Of a stretch of DNA of 64,000 nt, positions 29,241 through 40,094 are shown piece after piece; the first letter of the stretch is position 1, and the number at the start of each line of letters is the position of its first letter. Position numbers and translations under genes: made by a program. The DNA is taken from positions 2,169,001 through 2,233,000 of the forward strand of contig NC_089284.1 of assembly GCF_963678975.1 (NCBI RefSeq), given 5' to 3'. The DNA is from Dysidea avara (taxonomy: Eukaryota; Porifera; Demospongiae; Dictyoceratida; Dysideidae). The notes below the pieces were generated by a model. The model was not told where the DNA came from. It searched no databases and saw only the letters and a list, made by a program, of their open reading frames with translations.

Positions 29241-29726
29241 GCAGTGAAGCAAGCAGACCAAAATACAGGTACTCTATATCCGACCACCTGTAAGTGTTTT
29301 CTTGTTTTTAGTGCTGTATTTGATGTTGGATGGAGCTATTCTGTCAAGGTGGTTTTTGTTGCATATGGTACTTCTATGATGGTTTTTAGGCGCTGCATTT
29401 TTAGTAGTTCCTGCCACTTTAGGGGGGAACCGGGGGTATCTCCACTATACAGTACTACTGTACTGTATGATATTTGCATTGTTCATTTTGAAGACTCAAC
29501 ACTGATTTGTTCACCATTTAAATTAGCAGCTTATATTATACAGTTTTTTTTTTTGTTTTTTTAGCTGGTTTTAAGCTACTTAGAACTGTAGTACTGTACT
29601 GTACCTTTAAGCTATCCTTTTAAAACTTGGAAAGGTGCTTTACGTTATTAGAGCAGTCACTTACAAAAAGGAGAATATTCCCTTAAAGGAATAAATGAGA
29701 AATCATACAGTATGGTAGTGCTGTAT

Positions 29727-29898
29727 ATTAGGGATCATGGAGATTCGGGTTTTTCTGGCCAAAAAAAAAAGAACAGCTTCACAAGACCATCCTGACACCT
29801 TAGCAGTATTGGTTAGGTATAACCAAGCCCAAAAGTATCTTCAGTACGACCATAAATGCTTCCAATAGATTGCTACAAAATTTTAAAAAAAATTTTTG
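29727..29898 (+). repeat. Family A 5' fragment
   Basis: TTAGGGATCATGGAGATTCG to AATAGATTGCTACAAAATTT matches the left end of the 7.1-kb copy (ACCAAGCCCAA, AAATGCTTCCAATAGATTGC). It is cut off where the next copy would read ACTGACTGACTAACTGC, and a minisatellite takes its place. Confidence 0.6.
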
Positions 29899-30182
29899 TG
29901 CCTGCCTGCCCTACCTGCCTGCCCTACCTGCCTGCCCTACCTGCCTGCCCTACCTGCCTGCCCTACCTGCCTGCCCTACCTGCCTGCCCTACCTGCCTGC
30001 CCTACCTGCCTGCCCTACCTGCCTGCCCTACCTGCCTGCCCTACCTGCCTGCCCTACCTGCCTGCCCTACCTGCCTGCCCTACCTGCCTGCCCTACCTGC
30101 CTGCCCTACCTGCCTGCCCTACCTGCCTGCCCTACCTGCCTGCCCTACCTGCCTGCCCTACCTGCCTGCCCTACCTGCCTGA
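29899..30182 (+). repeat. 13-bp minisatellite CCTGCCTGCCCTA, about 22 copies
   Basis: Nearly perfect head-to-tail copies of a 13-base unit. Because 13 is not divisible by 3 and the unit makes no stop codon, all three plus-strand frames stay open, producing Pro/Ala/Cys/Leu-rich translations that are not proteins. The array begins exactly where family A normally has a CTGCCTGCCTG-like sequence (compare 7273-7287), suggesting expansion from that seed. Confidence 0.95.
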
Positions 30183-30589
30183 CCACAGTTACAAGGCTGG
30201 AGGCCAAATGAAGCAGCACATGGCCATCATTTTATGCCACAATAACTTACCAGTGGCATATGCATTTTGGGGTTCCGACAAGTGTGTGCCCTCTGTGCCT
30301 TGTCTTTCCTCTTATCTTTAAGGCCACATAAATTTAATTATTAGTTTCTCATCCCCGCCCACATCGCCATTTTTCTCACCTCATCAAGGATTTTTTGTAC
30401 CACTGGTGGCTGAGTGCAGCCATCCAGCACGTTTAAAAGTTGGCATCTTGCTAGAGCATGCATTCTGAGTCATTTTAGCTAGCTAATTCAGCTATTTAGT
30501 TAGTAAAATAAAATAAAAATCCACCCTCCCGCACTGACATTTTGAATACAGGAGGATGAGAAACTAATAATTAAGTTTATGTGGCCTAA

Positions 30590-30800
30590 TCAGGCTGGTT
30601 TTCATCCATGAAACCATATTGAGACATTAATTTTCCCTATCAACACTTTCACTTAATACACCACAAACTTATTTAAGCACTTATGCTTGGTAGATACCTG
30701 TAACTTAACGATACCGGTAGGTTCAAGATCATGCCTTTAACACCTGTAACTTCACAATAGGGTCAAGACTACACCTATTAAAGCGATCTTGGTTGATTAA
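30590..30800 (-). repeat. Family B fragment, inverted
   Basis: Read on the minus strand it shows GGAAAATTAATGTCTCAATA then TGGTTTCATGG and a GTTAAGTTACAGGTATCTAC region, resembling 28960-29080. It is diverged. Confidence 0.4.
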
Positions 30801-32473
30801 TAACGATCAAGCACCGAGACCATACCTCTAAGCAATCTATTTAGTCAATCACAATGACACACCCTGTTATTATTGGTCTAGCTACATTCATAATGCTAGC
30901 ACAGTGAAAATATGAAATAGTGACACACACCCTTGGTAGTAGGTACTCTAATACAGCAGTCACCCTAATAGAATAGTCACATGTGTATAGTATATAGAAA
31001 ATTAAAAAAAAAAAAAAAAATAGTAAATTAAAAAACATTTAAAGGACTAGTTTGTTTGGTGTTACCATATTTTAAAAACATGTTTTAAAACGAAGTAGGG
31101 AACCAAGCGATTAAAAAGTAGTGAAACAAAAGATGAATGATGGTATTACAGCGTAGCTCAGTTGGAAAATCCATAATTTGGCATTGAACGAAATCATTGT
31201 AATAACATACCAATGTAGGGATTTTCCCATCAAGCTATAGCTTAATATATTTCATGGGCTGGACTCGCTGACTGGACTCACAGACTAACAGCTTTTAAAC
31301 CATCTCTTGCAACACTGGAGACACCACTATCAAGCTACAACTGCTGGTACTGCTCTTCCTTATAAGTCATGAAACTAGCATGTGTACTAAGTAATTAGAA
31401 TACACTTACGATACACGTGTACTAGCAGTGATAAAGCGTGATAGAGGCCATTGTCGTAGCGTAGATGTTCTCCTTTGTTGCTTTAACACTAGTGTTAGGG
31501 TTGTAGAGATAAGCCAGTAATTATTCTTAGCAGGTAGCTATAGGTGGCACCACTGAGGGAGGTGATGGGGCTATCCAAATAAACTGGCTCATCACTACAA
31601 CCAAGAGTTAATAATAAGAGAGGAGAGTGTCTAACGCTGTATAGTCCTGTAATAGATGATTGTGCAGAAGTTAAACAGCTTCCTTTCCACGTAACGTACA
31701 GACTGGCTAGTATATTTTTGCATTCAACCACAAAGACTATCCCAGACACAAGGGTGTGCGTTCAATGTTCAAGTTCACCACGAAGAGCATTGCTCTGTTG
31801 TGTAAAGAAGCGTGGCTGTTAACCTCAATCATAACTCTGGGGGAGCGCATCTGAGAAACCAATAACACTGAACTGAAGCTAGGCGGAGTATCGTTTCGAA
31901 TTTTCACTGCTTCGCCATGTTACCCTACCTCTGAGCATTCTTCAATTGAAGGAGCACTATTCTCTGTACGTACCAGCTCAGTCTTTGGTTCAGTCTTCAA
32001 ATATTCTCGAGGATTCATCACGGTGCGGCTAAACTAATTGCGGTAATGAAATGAACAAATACTAGAAGTCTATACGTTACACGGAAAAGAAGCCGTTTAA
32101 CTTCTTCACAATCATCTATTACAGGACTATACAGCGTTAGACACTCTCCTCTCTTATTAACTCTTGCTACAACCCTTAGTACTGCAATAAAAAGCACTGA
32201 AACAAGCTGGGTCGGAGTAGTACATAATGTCCAAATAAAACAGTAAGAAGTGAATATCCCTACTGTGCACTTATACTTGTTACGATGCATGTGTACTAGC
32301 AGTGATAAAGTATGATAGAGTTGTAGCGTAGTTTGTTGTTTCAGTACTTAGTACTAGTATTTACACTGTCCCTACCCTAATTTATAATTCCTAATTTTTT
32401 CTTATACTAGTTGGCTTGGCAGCCATTTTGATCGCAAGTCTTTATCCCTCACAGTAAGGGATGACAACTCGCA

Positions 32474-32527
32474 ATGGAAACGGCTGCCACATCACTTGCA
32501 CGAAATGATGTTGCATTCGATCGAGTG
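32474..32527 (+). other. Candidate orphan first exon
   Basis: ATG at 32474 in good context (GCAATGG) opens an 18-codon frame, METAATSLARNDVAFDRV, followed at once by a strong donor GTAAGC. It lies inside the nested palindrome, after a TCCCTCACAGTAAGGGATGA hairpin. No downstream exon was identified. It could be a captured host exon, an old promoter exon, or chance. Confidence 0.25.
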
Positions 32528-32659
32528 GTAAGCTATCATACAACTGGCAAAGTTGCTTGTGTTTCTAAACACCAAGCTAAACACATTTCTTTGCTGTGAC
32601 CAACACTATGTTTTATAGTTACGTGAATCCAACCATAGATAACTACAGTTTAGCAATTT

Positions 32660-32830
32660 ATATAGTGGTGCACATGTGTTACAGTATGCTATATAGTGGT
32701 GCACATGTGTTACAGTATGCTAGTTAATATATAGTGCTGTGATTAACTCTATAATACTGGTTCCAGGATATTTAGTAGTCATGAGCTTGCAAAAAAAAGT
32801 TCACTCATGAGCTTGCAAAAAAAAGTTCAC
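32660..32830 (+). repeat. Two adjacent short tandem duplications
   Basis: A 33-bp unit beginning TATATAGTGGTGCACATGTG occurs twice (about 32659-32724). About 60 bp later a 27-bp unit beginning CATGAGCTTGCAAAAAAAAG also occurs twice (about 32779-32830). Both look like fresh local duplications inside the composite element. Confidence 0.85.
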
Positions 32831-33475
32831 ACCTTAATTGGCGAGTTGTTTAATTACTCGCACTTGCGTGTATACAGTACGTGGTAGCTACATTCTATCA
32901 TGAAAAAATTCAGGTGAAGTGCCATTCGCCAAAGTTTTTATTCATAAATTTTGCAATAGTGGGTTTTTGCCAAACTTTTTTACTATACAGTATCAACTTT
33001 CAACTTCGAAAACCACTGAGCCACGTGTGTTCAAATAGTTTGGTGCAATGCTAAACTAACCACGTGTATTTGAATAGTTTGATGCAATGTACACCCGTAG
33101 ATGGAAGCCCTACATAGTCTATTAACATTATCAGTGGAGAACCTTGACTGATGGCCATGGTAAAAAAGGATAAAAGGTACCAAAATAGTGCACTCATTGT
33201 ATGTTTATCAATATACCAAAAGTTTTTTCTTAAGCAAACTAGAAATGTTTCTGTGAAATTGTAAGGAAGAGCAGTACCAGCAGTTGTAGATCGATAGTGG
33301 TGTCCCAGTGTTGCAAGAGACGGATAATGCCTAGTTTATTGTTTAAAAGATGTTTCCAGCTCAGTCCGTGAGTCCAGTCTGCAAAATACATTACGCCTCA
33401 AGCTATGCTATAATACCATCATTCATCTCTTGTTTCGCTACCTTTTATCGCTTGGGTCCCTAGTTCGTTTTTTTT

Positions 33476-34090
33476 GTTTGTTTTTTAATTTAAGTACAAG
33501 TGAGTTTTGTGTGTAATTATCAGAAGACACAAATGTGCAATGTGCCACTAGCAAACTGCTTATGAGAACCTAACACTCTAATAGAACATCCGGTGAATGA
33601 GACTGCATGCATGGGCTTGTTTATCATGAACCACGATAGTGGGTTCATAATAGGGATCGCCCATGTTTTATTTTGCAAAAACTCTAATAGAACGCACACC
33701 TAAAAACCACCTTGGAAAGCATCCTCCAACTCAAAACCACCCTCTGGTGGTTATTTTCAATGAGTATTGGTCCTCTAGTAAGTATCAAGTGAAGAGGAAA
33801 CGGTATGTGTATTTGGGACAAAACTGAAATTTGTCGTTTTGTTCATATTATTATTATTATTATTCTTATTACTAGGACCGCGTCACATACAACCAAGTAC
33901 ATACACCAACATTGCAACCTACCCATTGGGCAAGTATAAACAGTGCCATAGGAAACACTCAGAGCAGTGTGCGTGTACCTGTGGAAATGATACATATGCA
34001 TACGTACACAGGCAAGGGAGTTTAACTGTCATCAGAAAACCACAATACTAAAACACAACCTACACAAAAAACCAAGTTAAGTTAGCTATA
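33476..34090. other. Intergenic, no gene recognised
   Basis: Contains diverged copies of the TACTCTAATAGAG motif near 33573 and 33682, and a poly-T stretch at the left. The 70-codon plus frame at 33839-34051 has no domain or splice support. Confidence 0.35.
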
Positions 34091-34541
34091 TAGAGGATAT
34101 GCATGCTATATTATTCGAACGAAAAATGATCAGCGGCGCGGCGCTTCCAAAAAAAGTTGATGGTGAACGACTATCGAAGATTTACGAAAATTCCATATAA
34201 AAGTACTGGGTAGTGAATGCGGCTCGAAGTATAACTCGCCTTTTAAGCTACAAGCAGGCTTTCTGTTGTCGTGAACGATTACCACAAGGTCACGAAAAAC
34301 TCATATAAAAGTATGGGCAGTGAATGAATGTTCGAACTGGAACTCGCTACTAAAGCCACTGGCCAGCTTCTCGCCGGATGTACTACTTCTTAGGCAGAAG
34401 GATATGTCACTTAGTAAGAATTGCTCGTAACTGATCTACCGTCCATGTAATGAATCGATTCGCATTCCGTTCACCGTCATGACGTATGAAAAAATCACGT
34501 GTTCATTAGAATGTATTCGGCAGTGCATATCCTCTATTGAA
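34091..34541. mobile_element. Unclassified GC-richer element with AGAGGATATGCA ends
   Basis: TAGAGGATATGCATGC at the left is mirrored by GCAGTGCATATCCTCTA at the right. Inside are two diverged direct repeats of about 110 bp (each with ACGAAAA-TCATATAAAAGTA, AGTGAATG and AACTCGC). Base composition is noticeably richer in CG dinucleotides than the flanks. No open frame of note. Confidence 0.6.
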
Positions 34542-34875
34542 AGTAACTATATATTGTAGGTGTGACGTGTCTCTGAAGATGACTCAGCAGTGAAATGAGG
34601 CTATGCAGAATAAGGGATATGGTGAAGGCACAATTAGCAATTGATCCCAATCAAGCCAATATGGCACAACAGACTCTGTTGTAACTAGAGGCCACTGGTG
34701 ATGTACCTGTATATCAGCGGTGTGGCATTGGCACAGTGATCACAGTCTATAATATTATGCATACAGCCATGCACAACATACAGGAGATAGTTACACATTG
34801 TTGTATATGCAGCACTGCATCGGCTTCTTGTTTAGCTATTACAGACTCCTAGTAGACTAGTAGTTAAGCCGAGTG

Positions 34876-34965
34876 GAAAATAATTCCAGCCGCCAGCAAG
34901 CCAGATGAAGGTGCCGGTATAATGAAAATAATTCCAGCCGCTAGCAAGCCAGATGAAGGATGAAG
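34876..34965 (+). repeat. 45-bp tandem duplication
   Basis: GAAAATAATTCCAGCCGCCA followed by GCAAGCCAGATGAAGG occurs twice in succession with one or two differences. Confidence 0.8.
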
Positions 34966-35812
34966 ATGTAGACCTATAATACAACTACCGGTACAAGTAT
35001 TACATTACTCATTACCTTGCTGTTCCAGCTGGTTGTTTATGAGCGCATCAGCTGGTATCCCAACTGGTCATCAGCTGGTCCTTCACTGCATGACGCCTGG
35101 AGCGCATATCCTGCACACAAAATACACAGTTACAAACATTTAAACATACTTGTAATGTTGTTGCTTACCAGTAAAGTGGCGCCTGGCCTCTCCGCGAACG
35201 TTTACTAATCTTCTCGTTCGAGCAATCTGTAATTAAACAAGGGCGTGGTGCCGGGCGTTATATAGAATTACACGTACGGTAAAATCATCAGCACTAACAG
35301 GCGTACTTATTATATGGTTGTGCCTTCATTCACAGGCGAATCTATCCCCGCTTAGACTATGATATAGCTCATTTAGAGGGTTACTAAATCACTTAGTCAC
35401 CTGACATGCTCATTTAGTCACCTACAGAGCAGTTTCAAAACCATGGTAATCAAAAATTACGCAATGGACACACCCAAATCGCCATGTTTTTGTACCAGAC
35501 TGTTTCATGTTGCAAGTTGAATTCCTCGCTAAATTCATGCCAAGACTTATTAATACGTAAGTAAAAGAGATGCCAGTGATAGAATAAAACATGTAGGTGA
35601 GTTATTACGCATTAAAAGATCTGTACTGCCTCCCAACAGGGTAGTTTCGTAGGAAGGAGAAATGCGTAAAGATGGATTTGGCCAAATTTCGACCTATTCA
35701 CCGCCCAAAGGTGGTTAAAACTAGGGGAAACCTGCAGTATAGGTCTTTATCCAGCACCACAGCATCGTACAGCTACATCGAGCTATCCCCGAGTTAGCCA
35801 GAATCGCTCATG

Positions 35813-36072
35813 TGCTGGGATTCCGAGGGGTCCGCCACTCAGGATTATGATCGACGTGATTCGGAATCACCGCGTAATTCCAGTTGATTCCTAGATTCCG
35901 AACGTTGAATCCTCTGATTCCTCTAATTCTGCCAGCGATTCCTCGCGATTCCTTTATTCCGTCTAATTCCAAAAGGGATTCCTATAATTCCATATGATTC
36001 TAATAATTCCGGCTGATTCCAAGACTGATTCTGTAATTCCAAGTTGATTCCACGATTCCCTAGAATGGATTC
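35813..36072 (+). repeat. Irregular GATTCC/AATTCC array, left part
   Basis: About 21 occurrences of ATTC, nearly all as GATTCC or AATTCC, in 260 bp with irregular 8-14-bp spacing. The same motif on the same strand resumes at 38217-38300 (GTTGATTCCGC, CAGATTCCC, ATAATTCC, ATGATTCC), so the array was probably one block before the LINE-bearing insertion split it. Confidence 0.8.
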
Positions 36073-36329
36073 TGTACTATAGGCAAGCCAGAATGGTGAC
36101 TATCACAGTGTATCACTTTAGCTACCTCTGCTGAACCTACTGGTGAGTATTGAAGTCATGTTAAGTTCCACCCGGCATGGACTCGGGCCGCTGCGAAATT
36201 CGCTGGCAATAGCCTATTTTTATTTATTTATTTTATCATTACTGGGCAGGCAGCTCTATATTTCTGCTTCTGGCAAAAGTGTCAGTGGACACCGTCACAA
36301 CACTAGCTAACCCTGATGAAAGACCTTAA

Positions 36330-37695
36330 ACTGGACCACATCTTTCCTGACTGGACGTACACAGAGTGTTGTGTGTGGTGGTTGCACTTCCACCCCCTGT
36401 GATGTTTTGAGTGGTGTCCCACAAGGTTCTGTACTAGGGCCTCTGCTATTTTTTACGTACATAAATGATATCAATATGCTACTCGTACTACACAGCTATT
36501 TGCACAGCCACCAAGATGTAGAGTTTCTTTTACTCAAAAGCATTTTAGATCTCAAGCTGCCCACTGGTGGAATGCAGTTCCTAACGACATGTTAACATCT
36601 CCAACTTTTCAGGACGATTTATTTTCTTAATTGTGTAAAATTTGTTGATGATTTTTATGTTTGTAAATTGTTTGCTTAATTGTTTTGTATGTGCTATGTG
36701 TGTGTTGTAATTTTTTGTTCAGTCTTTGTGTGTGTGCAGTTGTAATTTATATGTGTATATGTATGCTATTTTTGTGTTTCCTCCTCAGTCAGGGAAGAAC
36801 GGCATTGCCGACTGACTTGAGGCTAATTTAAAAATCAAATCAATCAATCAATCAAATCGATATCAATAACGAATTAAGTTCTATTTGTCGCTTATACGCT
36901 GATGACTGCATTCTATATAGGAGAATTGATAGTTTAACAGATGTTAAAGATCTGCAAGATGATTTACAGATATTGGAGCTATGGGATAAAAAGTGGAAAA
37001 TGTCTTTCAATGTTGACAAATGTGTGGTATCTATAACTCTTAAACGAAACCCTATATACTCCAGTTACCACCTTCATGGAGAACAACTTACTGTGGTTCA
37101 GTGTGCCAAGTACCTGGGAGTCTCAATTGATTCAAAATTATCTTTTAACCAACATGTGGACAATGTGTGCAAAAAGGAAACTCTGTATTAAGTTTTGTGA
37201 GGAGAAATTTTGCAAACTGCTCCTGTAAAATCAAAGAATCGACCTGTTTCTTACTTACGTCAAGCCCACAATGGAATATGCAGCTGCAGCATGGGATCCT
37301 TATAGCAGACGGTCAAAAAACAAACTTGAGTCTGTGCAAAGATGTGCAGCTTGCTTTGTAATGAATGATTAATATCAAACCAGCAGTGTATCAAACATGT
37401 TATCACGTCTTAACTCGAGCACCATTGAAACTCATTTCAAACATTTAAGGCTTCAGATGTTCCATAAAATTGTTCATAGCATTGCGGATGTATCACTTCC
37501 TGATTATATAGCTCATAGATCAAGGTATACCAGAAGTAGTGAACTTAAATTTATACAGCCAGACACAGCTATTGATTCTTATAAATACAGTTTCTTTCCT
37601 GCTTCTATTTGATTGTGGAACACTCTACCTTGTGATATAAATTGTGACAATATAGATACTTTTAAGGAACTTCTGAAACATATTACATTGTAATT
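36330..37695 (+). pseudogene. Dead non-LTR retrotransposon (LINE) reverse transcriptase fragment
   Basis: The plus strand encodes pieces of a Jockey/CR1-type reverse transcriptase: VLSGVPQGSVLGPLLF and YINDI (36410-36470), then after an insertion LYADDCILYR with the catalytic YADD box (about 36890-36930), FNVDKCVV, AKYLGVSIDSKLSFNQHV (37108-37160), EYAAAAWDPYSRRSKNK and RLNSSTIETHFKHLRLQMFH (37400-37460). Frameshifts near 37170 and 37240, in-frame stops near 37370 and 37610, and a missing 5' half make it inactive. It lies inside the foldback-like element. Confidence 0.85.
36476..36858 (+). mobile_element. 5'-truncated LINE 3' end nested in the LINE above
   Basis: A 383-bp insertion splits the reverse transcriptase after YINDI. 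It is flanked by a perfect 9-bp target duplication, GATATCAAT, at 36467-36475 and 36859-36867; the host frame reads on as NDI-NNELSS when the insert is ignored. The insert encodes a LINE ORF C terminus (AAHWWNAVPNDMLTSPTF, about 36553-36606), then a T/G-rich 3' UTR with GTCAGGGAAGAACGGC and a terminal (AATC)n tail. Confidence 0.88.
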
Positions 37696-38892
37696 TATTT
37701 TTATAGCTTATATTTGTAGCCTCATGATTTTACATCTATATTGTAATATACTCACCCATATGAGTTCTGTAATAATCATAGTAAGAATGTATTGCAACTC
37801 ATTAACAAGCTAGTTAGCTAAGGGTTAGTATAAGTCTCGTTGGGAACACAGGATCAGGGCCCCACTGAGAACTTGTAGGAGCTGTTATTGAAAATTGTTA
37901 GATTACAGGATGTTCTGGAATCCGGGAAACCTCGATCCAACAGCCAGCTGACGGAGAATAAATTAGCTAGTATATAGTGGCTGTAGTTAGCTGCTTCTGC
38001 GACGGCTCGCACTCACTCGCGAATACTTAAACCTCACTAGAAACGCACAGGAACACTCACTGTAATACACGTAGGCGTATACACAAAGTGTAAAACCAGG
38101 TGCAAAACAAGTGAGAGTTAGCGTCTTTAACTTATGAGTGTGTTATACTGTGTTAAACAGTAATTTACGATATAATTTTCATAACATTTATTTCAAAATA
38201 TTTCTAATTACAAAGTTGATTCCGCTTCAGATTCCCATAATTCCATGATTCCTTGATTGATTCCAGTGATTCCTGAGGTCTTCGACGTGATTCCGAATCG
38301 TGGCGGACCCCTCGTGGGATTCACTTCGTGTGAAAAATCAGACAGCAAAATAAGACCGCTAAAGTTTAACTGATGGTTGATTTCGACAATAAAACTTAAC
38401 TCTAGCAAAATTCACCACTAAGAGTCTTCTTTTGCTGGCGTTTTATCACAGTTTGGTAGTACGCCATTACCGGTCTCGTGCCTTTCAGGAGCTCTGGCTA
38501 ATCCTGGGATAGCTGGATGTGGCTGTACGCTGCTGTGGTGCTGGGTAAAGACCTATACTGTAAGTTTCCCCTAGTTTTAACTACCTTTGGACGGTGAATA
38601 GGTCGTAATTTGGCCAAATCCATTTTTACGCATTTCTCTTTCCTTCGAAACTGCCCTGTTGGGAGGCAGTATGTATCTTTTAATGCCTAATAACTCACCT
38701 GCACATTTTATTCTATCACTGGCATCTATTTTACTCATGAATTAATAAGTCTTGGCATGGATTTAACGAGGAATTCAACTTGCAACATCAACCAATCTGG
38801 TACAAAAACATGGCGATTTGGGTGTGGTCCATTGCGTAATTTTTGGTTACCATGGTTTTGAAACTGCTCTACACATGTTCATTTAGTAACCC

Positions 38893-39180
38893 GCCCTCAG
38901 GCAATTTTGTACGTGAAAAATAATTATAACACGAAAGATATACTATAGTACTTGATTATACTGTAATACAATTCTTCTCCGTGTTCTGCGAATAATTCTG
39001 GAGAAATAGTAGACTAAGCGGCATATCTACTATAGTTCTAGCCGTTACTTTGGTTACCGGTCGAATAATTGGTTTTGTGGGCGCTGTAAGGACTTCAGGA
39101 AGAAACTGTTCTGCTGTTCTGCATTGCTCTTTCACCCCACACTCATGCTCTGGCTATAAAGGTACGTACTTTAAACTATA
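38893..39180. other. Spacer, nothing recognised
   Basis: Short AT-rich interval between the foldback-like element and the next palindrome. No exon or repeat boundary recognised. Confidence 0.3.
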
Positions 39181-39343
39181 GTCTAAATAAGTTAGACACC
39201 GCGACCAACGGGAACTAAGCGATTTAGTAACCCCTCTGGCCCTTAGTAGCGCCCTCACTGCGCTCGGGACGCTACAGCCTCGGGCCATCAGGATTACTAA
39301 ATCGCTTAGTTCCCTTGGTCTTGGTGTCTAACTATTATTTAGT
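39181..39343. mobile_element. Palindromic MITE with GC-rich loop
   Basis: GTTAGACACCGCGACCAACG, GGAACTAAGCGATTTAGTAA and CTGGCCC on the left are mirrored by GGGCCATCAGGATTACTAAA, TCGCTTAGTTCCCTTGG and TGGTGTCTAAC on the right. The 40-base centre (CGCCCTCACTGCGCTCGGGA) is GC-rich. The GATTTAGTAACCCC step echoes the termini of the 35378-38892 element. Confidence 0.75.
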
Positions 39344-40094
39344 TCATGTCTCTAGGCCTTGTAGTTTTCTCAAACATTATTTATTTATTTATTTATTCAT
39401 TCATTATTAATGACATAATTTTAACCGCATTTCGTATTATTCTTACTACTTGGTTGTATAATTATTCATAATATTATTTTGTTTCACTCATGTACAGCAA
39501 AAGTTATCCACTTTTTTGTGCTAAAAACTATATAGCCATGCTTACCTGAGTCCTTCATGTCCATGACCTATTTTTGATTTTGTTTTCGGATGGAAACAGC
39601 CCAAACCAGGCCGTTTCTTCTTACCAAAATGCCATTACGCTCAAGAAGCCATACAAGATCGCACTAAAAGTTATGAGTTTTGGTGTGCGCTGCTTGTGGC
39701 TAATAGAATATGTCTTTATTAGACTCAGTATAGGTCAGGAAGCTTAATCTGGGCTGATGACTTTGTTGCAGGGTGGTTTTTTCCGCTCCGTGATTATTGT
39801 ACGTGGGCGGGTTATCCAGATTAAATACTCTAATAGAGCAGTCATGTAAATACTCTAATAATGCAGTCAAGTGTATAACAACAATCCTTGCACTGAATTT
39901 GACAGCTATTAAAGGCACCAGTAATGTGAATTGTAGCTCATATTAGGAGACTCTCAGTCTGTATGCACACTGCAATTTGATCAGTTTCATGTGTGTACTG
40001 AAATGTTGATGGTGTTACTATGCAGAATGCAAAATTACACTATTCACAATTGTCTTCTTCATAATCCATTACTGGATTAATAAAAAGTACACAA

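Larger units (their letters stand above)
31090..33475. mobile_element. Nested palindromic composite element, about 2.4 kb
   Basis: Outer arms: ACGAAGTAGGGAACCAAGCG at 31090 is mirrored by CGCTTGGGTCCCTAGTTCG near 33475, and the arms continue through TGAATGATGGTATTA, CTGGACTCAC and TCTTGCAACACTGGAGACAC to CTGCTGGTACTGCTCTTCCT (31370 versus 33265). The left arm carries an extra ~100-bp inner palindrome. A second inverted pair lies inside (31602-31720 versus 32070-32175: AGAGTGTCTAACGCTGTATA, GGACTATACAGCGTTAGACA). A direct repeat with GTGTACTAGCAGTGATAAAG occurs at 31418 and 32290. No transposase seen. Confidence 0.7.
35378..38892. mobile_element. Foldback-like element with ~450-bp inverted arms
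   Basis: The left arm (35378 to about 35830) begins GGGTTACTAAAT, and the right arm (about 38455-38892) ends ATTTAGTAACCC. Between them the arms match closely in inverted order: CAGTTTCAAAACCATGGTAA, CGCCATGTTTTTGTACCAGA, CAAGTTGAATTCCTCG, CTGCCTCCCAACAGGG, GGATTTGGCCAAATT, AAAACTAGGGGAAAC and CAGCACCACAGCA. The symmetry resumes further in at CGAGGGGTCCGCCAC (35826 versus 38305), after about 170 bp of extra sequence in the right half. The centre was a GATTCC-rich array, now split by a LINE-containing insertion. No transposase recognised. Confidence 0.8.

Noticed and set aside
29899-30182. CRISPR-like array
   Set aside because: Units are 13 bp, contiguous and without spacers; the genome is eukaryotic.
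29856-30321. Three overlapping 108-141-codon frames rich in Pro, Ala, Cys and Leu
   Set aside because: They are translations of the 13-bp minisatellite, which is open in every plus-strand frame.
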